DNA of 64,000 nucleotides from NCBI GenBank assembly GCA_964023205.1, contig OZ026835.1, positions 2,621,053-2,685,052 of the forward strand, given 5' to 3'. This document shows, piece by piece, positions 1 to 12,406 of the stretch. The notes under the pieces are model-generated. The model had not been told where the DNA came from and made no database searches. It worked only from the letters and a program-made list of their open reading frames with translations. How positions within the stretch are numbered: the first letter of the stretch is position 1; every line of letters starts with the position of its first letter. Position numbers and translations under genes: made by a program. This DNA is from Lutraria lutraria (taxonomy: Eukaryota > Mollusca > Bivalvia > Venerida > Mactridae).

Positions 1-1427
1 AAATAAAAAATGCGTTACTTTGGGTGAACATCAAATACTTCACTAAATCTGAGTTCACTATAATTATCTGTGTACACTATAACAGCATCTCACTGTATTG
101 TGTATAATATCTTACCTATATAGTACAGAAATACTTAATAAACCCATTCTATAATTTTCATTAAAATAAATCTATTCTTACAAATATTTCTCTCAGCTAT
201 CAATGCATCTAACAGTAACATCCAACAGAATCAAAGCACTGAAGTCCCTCACAAAGCCAGGGTCACAATGAAATATTAAACACTTATTTCGACCCAGAAT
301 TAGGTTACAATGACCTTAATTACAGTGTATACAATGAAGGCACGTAATCTAAACCAACATCAAAAAGGAATAAAAATCAAATCCTGTTTATCTTAAAGTT
401 AAACAAATATTAACATGAAGCCCTCTAATCTAACATCATTAACAATTCAGGCCACGCCTCCGATCATTTAAAGTCTTAAATAGCCATATTTCAATAAACT
501 TTAATTTTGGAACCTTTTTGAATAATAACTATAGATTTCATTTATATCAAAATTCTTTTAAAATTAAATGAATGATCGCAATTTTCTGAAGGTTTCATCG
601 TTAACTATTCAAGTGCCAGAATTTAACTGTCATTTTTTGGCAAACAATTGACAAAGACTAACTCGACACCTTCCCGTCTTATTGAACTGAAGAGATAAAA
701 AACTAATCAATTTCAGTCATATGATAGAAAATATCTTGATACAGCCTCATTTTTCAAGAGGATCGCCGTACACATGGTAGCTGGTAGCGAATAAAAAGTC
801 AATAAAAAAACAATAAAATCAAGGGAGGGGGACTCCTCAGATTAAGTTCTTCAAATTAGGTGTAAAAAAGTTTTAGTTTCTGTTTACATGATCGTAGGAA
901 CAAACGTAGGGAATAATTTTCTTTGATTTGATTTTTTATACTTATCTTGAAAACGTGTGGAAAGTTAAAAAAGTGACACAGTGTAATACTATGTACTGTT
1001 CTTCAAGCCTTAAATAAAAAGTCTAGGGTGGCAGGCCAAATTTGAGTAGGTCAGGTCACTAGAAACAAACAAATTTTCCGCCCCACTGGTCAAGATAAAA
1101 CTTCGGTCAAACTGTCTCAACCAGCATCCATGTATAGTCAGTTTACTGAATTTAGTGATTTGCCAAAAGTTCAGAAAATATCCCATTTACCCTGAGGACA
1201 AGAATATCATAATTTATACAGTGAAAACTGTCATATTAAAACATTTATAGTGGCAGTATAATATTATTGCATCATATAAAGGTGACTTTACACCCTATAA
1301 AGGAAGACTAACATGGAACAAAAAATCACAAATATAAAGTACAGTCAATACTGAGTTAATGGTAACCTGTTGGTATGCAAAGGCATTAATATTATACTAT
1401 TGTATTGTCATCCCCTATTGAAAGAGT

Positions 1428-1535
1428 CAGCCAAGTTGGCTTATGAGAACCCCGTCTTCTGAGCAAACAGTACCTCTCAATTTTTTTTTGTCTGGCACCT
1501 GGCCGAGATTGGCCTACGCTTACCATTAATTAACT
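1428..1535 (-). mobile_element. SINE family 4, tail fragment
   Basis: CAGCCAAGTTGGCTTATGAG, CAGTACCTC and TGGCCGAGATTGGCC match the tail of the 35.2-kb copy; the tRNA-like head is missing. Confidence 0.6.
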
Positions 1536-2384
1536 AACAAGAATTGTCCTAGAAAAATTCATGATTTTTATTAATTAAATTCAAAGGTGCTGCCAAAGAC
1601 AAAGACCACTGTTTAGCAAGCATTTAGAGTTATACAATTAAAATGTAGACTATTATACATGTTTACATTAGTCAAATCTATGCCACAAGAAAAATTAAAG
1701 TCATATTTAAACATGGATTTATACTTCCAAATATAACTAGTACAAAAATCCACTTATATGACATGTACATTCATAGATAGATAGGGATTATAATAAGTTA
1801 AATGTGACCGATTTCTTTTACCCTAAACCGCAATTAGTAATAGGTATGACAATGCGTATCCTAGTTTCCTATGTAACATTGTCATTTTATGTAATTACTC
1901 TCTTTTGACCACTTGTAACAATGGCACGATTGGTCAGTTCTACCAATCAACTAAAATCAGAAAAAAATATTGACATTTTCGTTTAATATTTGATATTATA
2001 ACGCAATCCCGAATAAAAACACTATTTCCTAGTGTCATTATGCAGTCTAAGTATATTTTAAAAAGAAATAAACATGACCAGATTGAGAAATTTTATCAAA
2101 GAGTTTTGATATACAAACATTTAGTATTAAATAAATAAATAGAAAAGCTCTGTACATGAATGTACTAAAAGTGTTAAATAGCAGGTTTTTAATAAGGATT
2201 TATATGGAGGGTGTGGGGGGGTATAAAAAAAATCAAAGAAAATGTAGAGACAATCGACTTACTGTAAATTAATTAAAGGACAAAAATCAATGATCCTTAG
2301 CCCCAACCTCTCCACATGAATTATAAATACGGGGCGGGAATGACTGAATGGCCCACAAGAGATAGTGACTTAATTTAACCAAAT

Positions 2385-2475
2385 CGTCCCCGAGAACGCA
2401 TGGCATTCCCAGGGTTTGAACTCAGGACCAGTCCAGCGATCTGTAGTCCAAATGCTCTCTCAGTTGATGCAAGTA
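2385..2475 (-). mobile_element. tRNA-like SINE head
   Basis: Minus strand: CAACTGAGAGAGCATTTGGA followed 40 bases later by GAGTTCAAACCCTGG, a tRNA-like A and B box pair. The acceptor stem does not pair, so it is not called as a tRNA gene. Confidence 0.5.
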
Positions 2476-4844
2476 GGTGCAAGGTTTTGGCTTTTTATGT
2501 TCATTACAAGTCGTGGAAGATTCAAGGTAAATGAATAAAGTACCAAATTGGATACTGGTCAAAGTCACCCCTTCCTCTTAATTAATCTAACGGAATAAAA
2601 TTTACATTAGTATGAGAGTTGCATCCCCTGATGAAATAGTAATCAATAGATATATATATATACTTACAACTAGTTCACCTCAATCAATTTAAATCCAGAT
2701 CATTTAATTGTCCTTGCTGAGCAATAATCAAATCCACCATTGGAAACAAAATTACCAAATGATCTATACACTGAAGCATTAAATTTCCAATTCTCACTTC
2801 AATAAAACGAATGATGAACCAAAGAGATCTAAAATACTTTTTTCATCATAAAATCTTCCCTGCTTCAGACACAAAGACACAGTATTCAAATTCAGCAATA
2901 ATAAAAAACTGGATAAAAATGTACAACAACGACATCAGATAAACTCTTCCACTTTAAATTAAACATTTATCCGCTTGACAGATCAAAAACTTTTGGTCGC
3001 TACAATTAAACTTCTGACCAGAGCTGACCTAGTGATGACCATTAATACATGCTCACTGACCCGTGATATTGACAAGATATATCTATTAAAGGCGTAACTG
3101 TCACCCAATTTTTGCCTTGTTTATTGATGAAATCAACAATAGGCGACAATAAAGTTACGCAACAGTTTGACGTTTCTGATTGCTGAATGATTGATAGGCA
3201 AAGCTTAATTGTCAATCACACTTTGTTAATGATTTCATTGAAACATTTCAGCTCCTTGTCACCATGCAGTTTGATATAATTATGTTGTCCACACTTTTTA
3301 TGCAGAAAAAAGGATTTATACACAGTGGCAAGCCATCCACATTTTTTGAATGAGTGAGGGTTCTGAACTGATAAAAAATGTATAAGAAAATAATACATAA
3401 TGAAATTTTCTATATGTGTATAAATGAGTAAGAGCTGATTTCGAAGGTCATGGATTTTGTCCAACCAGACAGTTAATAAAAGTCGTCTGGTGAGAGTTTT
3501 TAATTACTTAATCTTATTATTGGCGAGCTAAGTAAGTAATAGATTATATACGTTTTATTTCATACAAGTCAATGTACTGTTTTATCATGCAGTGTTTTGA
3601 TTAATGTATGATAAAAATTAATTGTAATACCAGTATGGAAATTATAATGGCACATGTAAAAGCATGTCACAATAATGGATGAGGATATATTCAAATATTC
3701 CACTCAGTCAGGGCAGTCTGGAAATTAATAGACCTCATGCTTATGGTTGGACACTGGTATCATTTATTGAGACAGTAACTGAGCATCGTTCTTTGTACCG
3801 GTCTGTAACTGTTTAAAACAAATACCAGTACTGTTATTGCTACTTAATTCAGATGTTTGAAGAAGTTCCAAATCTCAATAAAACTAATCATCATTTTTCA
3901 GGCTACATTATGCATCACAAGTAACTTAAGAAAGTCAAATTCTTTTTAAAATTGATCACAACTTCAGTAATTGATAATGTGATGCACAAAAAACAAAGAT
4001 ATTAACTATTAAGCTATACCTTACTTGTCAGTCAAATTCTTGTATCAGTTTTGGGTATCATAGGGTATCAATAAGTACCGTTAAAATACCAGTATCATTT
4101 TGTTGGTACCAGTATCGTACTGTACCATTTCGTTTCATTGTTAATGGTGTCCAACCCTACTCATGCTCAGTAAATTTAAAGATTTTTATGTGATTAGAGA
4201 TGTTTACAGCATCATTGTTTGAATAATAATTAAATCTCAATTTACACACACATAGCTTCATAATATTATAATCATATTGTTAAAAGTTTATCATAAATGC
4301 AACTCCACTATTATCTAGCAACAAATCTCTGATGACCTAATTAATTCAATGGTTTGTTGATAAATTAATTCTATTGTCAATAAATGACAGATTTAAAACA
4401 ACTTCAATAAATACATTAAACATTAAACTGAAACTACAAGATCTATATCAGCGGTGTTAAAATCAACATCACCTACAAGTTTCCATATTTTATCAATCTA
4501 TGCTATCGATCAATTATTGCAACAACAAAATAATGGCTCAAAGGGTCATGTTGTTATTTAGCTACAAAATAAATCAAGAAAAAGTATTGACAACGGACAA
4601 AGTCAATCCTATTATCCTAAGGATATGGGGTAATTATTGTACAAATATTTTGCAACCAGAGACAAGATACAGAATTAGTGGGTGGGGTATTTTGACATAC
4701 ATGACTAATACTTTACCGAACCATATATTATAAGAAAATTACATGACACATCAAATGAGAAGATTAAGGATCTATCTAAGATTTTGTATCTAATTGACAC
4801 ATGATATTAAACCAGCGATTTAATTGAAAACGAAATGTTGAAAC

Positions 4845-5090
4845 TACAGTCTAACCTTTGAACAGAGGCATGCAGTGTGACCCTTGGGACAGACATAATA
4901 CAGCTTTTATTGACAGGTGGCCTTTATTTACAGTTTACTTCCTTTTAAATAATCTTTGAGTTTTTTTCTACATAATGGCCTTTATTCACAAGATGGCCTT
5001 TATTCACAAGACGGCCTTTATTCACAAGATGGCCTTTATTCACAAGATGGCCTTTATTCGGAGGTGGCTGCTAACACAGGTTTCACTGTA
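4845..5090. mobile_element. TACAGTCAAACC-type element with internal 18-base tandem array
   Basis: TACAGTCTAACC at 4845 and CAGGTTTCACTGTA ending at 5090. Within it, positions 4975-5064 are five head-to-tail units of ATGGCCTTTATTCACAAG (18 bases). The array makes a spurious GLYSQD-repeat frame. Confidence 0.7.
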
Positions 5091-7024
5091 AACAGAATAA
5101 CTTCACTTAGTGTCCGCCTCAGTATCACAGTCTCCTGGGTAGACTTTTTCACGTTTTAACACGGAAAAACCAGTCATGTCAATCCATGAATCTTAGATTA
5201 CTGTTACATATTCTAAAAATTATTATTTTGAAATTATTTAATCTTCAATTTCTATTTATATCATTATCATAACAAAGGGGAATATAAATATATGACATGC
5301 ACCTGTACTGAAGTGTATAGTACCAAATAGCTTTATAACCAACAAAATGGACAGCAGCCAATTAAATGTAACGTATATGTAACTTTTGGCAAACAACTAG
5401 CCACTTCTCCATAAAGTCACCCCATTTCTCCCAGTATTGAGATGAGGGAGAATTAAGTCACTTCTCCCTAAAATAGGAGGCTAGCTTGAGCCCTGCTCCT
5501 CACTTATATATTTGCTTTGTTTAGTCTTTATGTTCAACTTGATGATGCAACCACCTCTCATCTTAGACCAATCAATTTATCACCAAAGGTGGTCTTAATG
5601 TGAAAGTTGTACTGTTGTTTAATTCATTCAGATAACACTCTAAGTTACACGACTATAAACATTAATTCTATATATAAGAATACAATAAATATACAAAAAA
5701 TGATGACTTTTAGAATATTTGTGTAAAAATAAGATTTAAATGTCAGAGAAGTCTGAATCTCGCCCTCCTATATGTTGACAGATAATACATAGATATCACT
5801 AAATGTCAACATTCTTATAATATATGGGTCTATTGACTATATGAAATGCTGACTTTATGTTTTGAGCTCTTCTATATGAAGATAAAATATTCTAAAAATT
5901 TGAATGCAAGACTATGAATGACTTCTGACCCAATAAGCATTTTGAATACGGTAGGTAATTCTTATATACTATTATTATAAAACTTATGTAATAATTATTT
6001 TGTATAACACAAGACAAAATATAAAAATTCCAGAAAATTGTTTTAAAAGTCCATTTTTAATATTTTAATTGTGGAACTCCTACACCCAAAATATCTGACA
6101 CTAGTTCAGCAAGCTAATCAAAAGTACACAAAGAATCAGTCAGATTTTACCATAAATATTATCATTTAAAATTTAAAGACTAAACATATTTTTATGAATC
6201 AGGAATTCTTGTTTATTATTATCATTATTAATATTATTATTTTCATAATTATTATTATTCAACAGGAGTCAGATTTTCATGGTAAGAAAGAGCTTTGCAT
6301 TTATTCACAAAAAATCTGATTATTAAAATGTGTCATACATATTCAAGAATAAATAAACCAAGGTATGCTTTTGCATTTTTTTCACAAAGATCTAATACCT
6401 GGATTTTACATCTGATCTCCAGATGCATGTAGGCCACAAAATCCATCAGTCAAACAATTTTTTGTATTTTTATTTGAAAGTCGGTGAACATTTGTACCTT
6501 TCATTTCATAGGCAATATGCAGATTATATCTGATTATATCTGTGATTAGGCTTAAGTTATGCAAAGATATTTGACTCCATTAAACTGACTATCATCCTTA
6601 TTATAAAGGTACTGCAATTTCTTATTATCAGAAAATACATTAACATTTCTAATTTTTATAAAATCTGTTAATATTTTTTTCTGAACTTATTTAACTGTGC
6701 AATCATACAAGTTTGTTATCCTAGTAATACATAAAACCTCATTTAATGCACATGCACATTCTTTAACTTTCATAATTCTGTACCATGCTGTAATACCATT
6801 CAGGCTTTAAATAAATGAATAATTTGTATTTTTTTCTGATTTATGTCAGCAAGATTTCAATAGCATTTCTTTTTTACATTCCGCAGGCATTTAACATAAT
6901 AAATCATTTTTCCTAGATTCAGTCCCAGTACCACAAGTTCCTGCAAATGATACACATAATATACCTACATTGGAGGAATAATGCAGCCCTAGACCAAATG
7001 TATTCAACAAATTGTCACAGGAAG

Positions 7025-7115
7025 CCCGGGCTGTGAGCTGGCTTGGTCTCATATTATTATATACACCCTAGGATGTAAACCTAATATTCAACCTATTGAG
7101 CTAAAAGGACAGACT
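7025..7115 (-). mobile_element. Worn tRNA-like SINE head
   Basis: Minus strand: TTTAGCTCAATAGGTTGAA with GAGACCAAGCCAGC about 55 bases later. It is weak, with a poor B box. Confidence 0.35.
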
Positions 7116-8957
7116 CCTTCATGTTCCACAGCCAAAAAATTGATATTTTTATGATGTGTTTTAAGCCCTCGATATGCAAATAATGTCAGATAATACTTTT
7201 TTTAAAGTATGATTACCAGTAAATAAAGGGGGGGGGAGTCTTTTTATTAATATGTGCTGTAGATCAATATATTTTTTTCTTTTACTTTTATCCCAGCAAA
7301 CTAACAGTCTTATCTAAAGTAACCTTAATGTTTATTTTTTTAACATCACATTGCTTGTTTGTATCAAATCCTCTTCTTATATGGGCAGCTACATTGTACT
7401 AACCTCTGTGCATTCAATTCAGGCAATAAACATGCAATTTCCTCAAGGAAGGCAAAAATATGACCATCTTAAGTTTTTCTCAGTAAATGCATTTTACACA
7501 ATGTTATTACTATAGCACTGGTGTGTATATCAAGTCATTAAGTTTTCTAACAAAACATTTAAAAGTTATAGTATTCATTTAATGGATACCTGCTTATTAT
7601 ATTGAATTACAATGTATACCCCATAATATACTTAACCAGGAAAAGTTAAAATCATAAATAACAAACATGGTCACATATTACTGACATACAATACTGATTT
7701 TAGGAATGAAACCCACATGATAATTATAGATACTTAAAACCTGCTGAATTAAGGACATAAGTTAACATAATATATGTACTAGGGTTAGGCATAAAAATAT
7801 TTGATTCTGTATTCCCGACCTACCTCAATCTCCCTGTAACCATAGACTTGTTATTAGCCAGAAGAACAGGGAGTCTCCTTTCTCACTTTTTTTTGCTTTT
7901 CACACACAGCTAAATACCCCCCCCCCCCACAAAGTGTCACAACCTACCTGGAAAATGTAACCATGGAGTAACAAACCATTTTTTTAGGCCATTAATATGA
8001 AAGAGAAATTCATGCAGGTTTTATTCAGCATTACATGTTTTTATGAATTCCTGCCTTATTCAACAATTAAGTCATTACAGACTGTAACTGTATTGATGTT
8101 TCTGGGTCAAAGCCGACAGCAATATCTACTGCATGATGGTCCTAGATCAAGCACAAAAATATGTTTTGTTTGTTTTGCTTTCTTTAATGTATGGGATGGT
8201 CCATTGGGGTTAAAAACTGTTCATAGTATTACCAGACTCAGAAGCCCCTAAGTACGGCCTTTAATCACAGGGTGGCCTTTGTTCCACAGTGGCTGCTATT
8301 TCAGGTTTGATTGTAAATAATTCTACAAGCTAAAATGCTACTTTCAATATTCATTATTGCTTGTCCTCAGTAAGTAGGCTACATGAATATAAATCATGCG
8401 TCCAAGATCAATTATATATAGATACAATATTTCATCTCTAGTTGTTACAATGACAACTGTATACTGCCCTAAAACGTTATAAGCCTATGCTGTACAAATA
8501 AAAACACAATATGAATCTACTCCTTGAAAAGCCAAAGATTAAAATAGAGTCCTTCAGTCCACCTGGTCAATGAAAGTCAGCACTTTTTATACAATTGATA
8601 TAAATGACAATAAGTATTATGAAGAAATTAAATTATTTATATTATGTATTAATCAATTTAACCATTCTATATCTATTTTGGGGTAACACTTGAGATGTTG
8701 AACAACTGAAACCATTATTGTTGAGTATACTAACATCACAACTATTTCTTTTACAGGAATTAAACGTTGTACCAACTGACACGGTCATCCAGACAAACAC
8801 CTGGGTAGATATACTGACATGTAAGCTACAAGTTTCTCTGAGATGACATCACATCCAATTACATAATTTTTAAATATCCTAAAGACTACTATCAATTATT
8901 ACAATTTGTATTTCATTTAATTATGCTACCTACATAAATTCATGAATCATCATCAAT

Positions 8958-9410
8958 GATTTTTGGAAACTGAACAATAATTCCTCTATCCATAGCCATC
9001 CTCGCTCAGTGCACATAAATTTTGATGCAGACAAAAGTACTGCTTTTCCTAAATGCCATGCAAACTTGTTCCCGTTCCATGTTGCAGTGCAAGACTATGT
9101 AAGTTCAGTTTCCATGAGTACTTTCAGTGCTTTGATTTATAAACAAATATATCTTGATTTGCAGCCATCTTTTTTGTTTGATACGATACTGTCTCAGACC
9201 ATACAAGTAGATTCTTTTTGGTTCTGTTTGAGTTTTACCCCCATTTACAACAGTCAGAGTCAAAATTATGAGGCGGACAGTTCACCTACACATCATTCCT
9301 GGGAAGAAACAGTACTAGACTTTCTCACATTAAGAGACATGGTCGGTATCGGGGCTCGAACCAACGACCCTCTATTAGTGAGAGGCTCAATGGAATTAAT
9401 TAAAACACGA
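8958..9410 (-). mobile_element. SINE family 2, about 450 bases
   Basis: On the minus strand, a tRNA-like head (B box GGTTCGAGCCC at about 9355) leads to a tail at 8960-9145. That tail matches, in reverse, the copy at 15560-15770 (shared AAGTTCAGTTTCCATGAG and GTGCAAG). A 144-codon frame crossing it is not a gene. Confidence 0.65.
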
Positions 9411-9516
9411 AGTTTTCTTGAAGTTTTCTTGCACACTTCATGAATGGTTCATGAAGAATGAATAACCATTTGATAAGGGTGACACATAACAAGTAGAACT
9501 ATTCATAATTACTTAC

Positions 9517-12406
9517 CAACTTTCGTACTTGCAGGGTCCCAGGTTTCAACCGCATCATCGAGCTGAAATGATAAAACAAACAAAATAAACAACAATGTTA
9601 TAGTGATACAAAATATTAGAATGCAAGTACACGCATTCCAAACAGGTTAATTAGCAATACACGATGCAACTCAATGACCAAAAAAGTAGAATTAATTTGA
9701 TTGTTTACACAACTGATAAATGTTGATAAACAGAAATGTAGCATGATCAAACCTGTGTAGTTGACTAACATGAGTGAAACAATGGCCATGTTTTCTATGA
9801 AAGGGTCACATAAAACCCTTCAATTTGAAGTGATAGAGCAAATTAATTGCTAAAATATTAGCCATTATTATGCTAATAGGGTGCTAATACATATTGGAGA
9901 ATGTTAAGTTTAAACTAATCTATTTTACATTGATTATAGAGCAAATTTTTACATCTAATATTAATTTTTCTACATTTACTTTCGATGACTGCTTCCTGGA
10001 TTCTGACCAGTACTTGCGCTGAAAGAAGGGATTGTAAAGGTTCCTGTCAAATTCCGCCACTGACAGGATTCGAACCCACATCTTCTGAGTTAGGAGTCTG
10101 ACACTCACCCTTTACACCACTGCACTACACCACTACACTACACTACACTACACTACATACACAACACTACACTACACCACTAAACTACACAACACCACTA
10201 CACTACACCACTAAAATACACTACACCACTACACTACACTACACAACACCACTACACTACACTACACAAAGAAACCTGAGATTTATGAATACCAATTATA
10301 ACCATATGATAAATGAACTTTGAAGGGTGTAGTCATTTAAAGTCTGAACACACCAAATAACCCTATCCATACAACATTAAAGAATAATGCAATATTTAGT
10401 CTCTTTCTATGACTGGCCTTTGTTTACAGTTTGGATTTACAGTAAAACCTGGGTATAAAGACCACACCTGAGACCTGGAAAGAGGGTACATCTTTATAAT
10501 GAAGGGCTGTGTTTTATACATAATTTCAACTTAGTGTTAATACTAGTATACAGAACTGACGTCTGGTGATCCTCTGACAAAAATTGGTCCAAACAAGTGT
10601 TTCACCACTTCCATATAGTTATTCTTACTTCATGAACAATTCATGACAAATTCAAGAAATATTCATGAGTTCATAAATCCCTTTCGACGGGGCAGCGTGT
10701 TCTTACAAATGTCATACTTGCCCTCCACTTTCTTAACCAATCAGTGACAAGGATTTTTTAACATCTTTACAGAATATAAAACCGACATTTGTAGTTTCCA
10801 AGAAGGTCTCAGTATACATTTCACATGTGCATGCAGAACACTAAGACTGATAGCTAGAATGCATATTTGGGTGTCCTTCTACCGCTCCTTTTAGCTTTCT
10901 CATTTACGAAGAACATCCAAATATGCCCTCTAACCTATACAAAAGGCATAGATTATACATATTTCCGAGATGGTTAACTAAAAAACAATTTAGATCTCAT
11001 CAAAATGTCAGCTCACACTTAAACATGTCAGCACGGCCAAAAATAATTCAGTGGTTGAGTAACCCAATAAAATGTTCTGATTCTAGTTGAAAAGACCATT
11101 AAAGTTTTATAGTACATAGACATGCAAGTAAATGATGGTGTAATTACCTTGTATTAACATAATAGCAGTCAATTTACAGGGTTAAATTTTACCTGTATCT
11201 CATTAGATCTCAACCAATTCATTTTAAAGAAATGTGAGATTTGTGAAGTTTTCCTCAAATTATTGTACTGCATATAATAGATAGGAAAATATACAGTATC
11301 ATCCCACCTTGTAACCACTTCCATATTAAGAGCATCTCAATATATGGACTAATCATTTTCATGTTGGTTTTCCTTATTTTTTTCCATATTGGCACGACAT
11401 GATTTCGCCTCAAACAATATGAGGCAGTCAAATTTACTAGAACACAATTATAGTGACTGCATTGTTTGTTTTGATGGATTTTATGCCATTTTTCAACTAT
11501 ATTTCAGTTATATACGGTGGCCAATTCACCAAAACATTCTTCCAGACTGTATTCCACAAGGAGCCAGTAAATTCTCAATATATGGAAGGAATTAGACCTT
11601 TTGTAAAATATATGCTTATAACACAAAAGAAGTTTTGTAACTTAAATGTACAAACCCTTTATTTTAGTAAAGTAAGTGGAAAGTTGGCAACACTACCTCT
11701 TCTTTTGTATGGCCATAAATGAAATAAAAGAGGGCTACGTCAGGTAAAAATTTTGCAATAGAAATACTTCACAATATCCAAGTTCACTATAACCATGTAT
11801 AACAGTAACATAATCAAATCCTGTATAAATAATATAAATTAAATGAGTTTACCATAGTCACCTAAACGTTTGCCTTTCAATGTTCACTTTAAAACTTGTA
11901 ACAAAATGCTTGCAAAACGTGTGTGACCATAGGAAGCAGTTTAAAATTGAGGGGGGATAATTTTTTATTTTGTCTGACAATATTATACAGGGGGGGGGGG
12001 GGATATTAAAATACAGTCAAACCAGGGAACAAAGACACAATCGGGGAAAAGAACACGACATGGATTGTAGCCTTTATTTGGAGATGACCGCTAGCACAGA
12101 TTTCACTGTACATATACTTGTATAAGCCTCTCCCCCCCCCCTACTGCCCCACATGGAACAAATTCATAAAAATCCAGCATTTCTATAACAAAGGAAGCAA
12201 AAAATAGTTTAAAACAAACTTAACACATTGTCATTGTTTTCACTAACAATATACCTAAGTAACATACCAGAGTTAACATAATGAGAGATAATGATGACAT
12301 AACTTACACTGAAACTCTTTGAAAGCTTTCTTTTCCCAGGTCCATGTAAGTCCTTCAGAGAAGATGTTTTCTTCCGACTTAGCTTACGAACAAGTCTACT
12401 TTGCAT
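9517..12406 (-). CDS. Two exons of an unrecognised basic, serine-rich protein
   Basis: Exon a is 12308-12406 and starts at an ATG (or has an acceptor just after it); exon b is 9517-9562. Exon a ends in AGT before GTAAGT. Exon b starts after TTTCAG and ends in a split glycine codon before GTAAGT; both join in phase 0. The 48 residues carry a basic run (RKLSRKKTSS), then KRKLSKSFS and LDDAVETWDP. The repeated R/K-x-x-S sites look like basophilic-kinase targets, which is inference. I do not recognise the family. It could be an alternative first exon or the C-terminal tail of the RhoGEF gene encoded further right on the same strand, since such tails are often of this kind. A possible last exon at 6891-6940 fits the phase but is weak. 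Confidence 0.5.
10025..10268 (-). repeat. tRNA-like SINE head fused to a CACTA tandem array
   Basis: 10025-10125 reads on the minus strand as a tRNA-like head (GTAGTGGTGTAAAGGG, B box GGGTTCGAATCC). From 10107 to 10268 CACTA-type pentamers (with ACACC and AACAC variants) continue directly from the head's TAGTG start. Confidence 0.7.
11465..11560 (-). mobile_element. SINE family 1, tail fragment
   Basis: TTTATGCCATTTTTCAAC and TTTCAGTTATATACGG match the conserved tail of the 51.0-kb SINE; no head is seen. Open frames across it are incidental. Confidence 0.6.
12012..12110. mobile_element. TACAGTCAAACC-type element, short internal-deletion copy
   Basis: TACAGTCAAACC at 12012 and ATTTCACTGTA ending at 12110, only 99 bases, so the centre is missing. 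Confidence 0.65.

Larger units (their letters stand above)
1..6890. other. No gene recognised at the left edge
   Basis: Apart from the repeats listed (895-1080, 1428-1535, 2385-2475, 4845-5090), this is AT-rich sequence without a convincing exon. It could contain 3' UTR or downstream exons of the minus-strand gene at 9517-12406. Simple (TA)n occurs near 2650 and ATT-type repeats near 6215-6260. Confidence 0.5.

Noticed and set aside
6891..6940. Possible last exon for the gene at 9517-12406
   Set aside because: The phase fits and a TTTGCAG acceptor is present, but 16 unremarkable codons in AT-rich DNA are too little support.
9009..9443. 144-codon plus-strand frame
   Set aside because: It lies wholly in a minus-oriented SINE with a tRNA-like head and a tail repeated at 15.6 kb.
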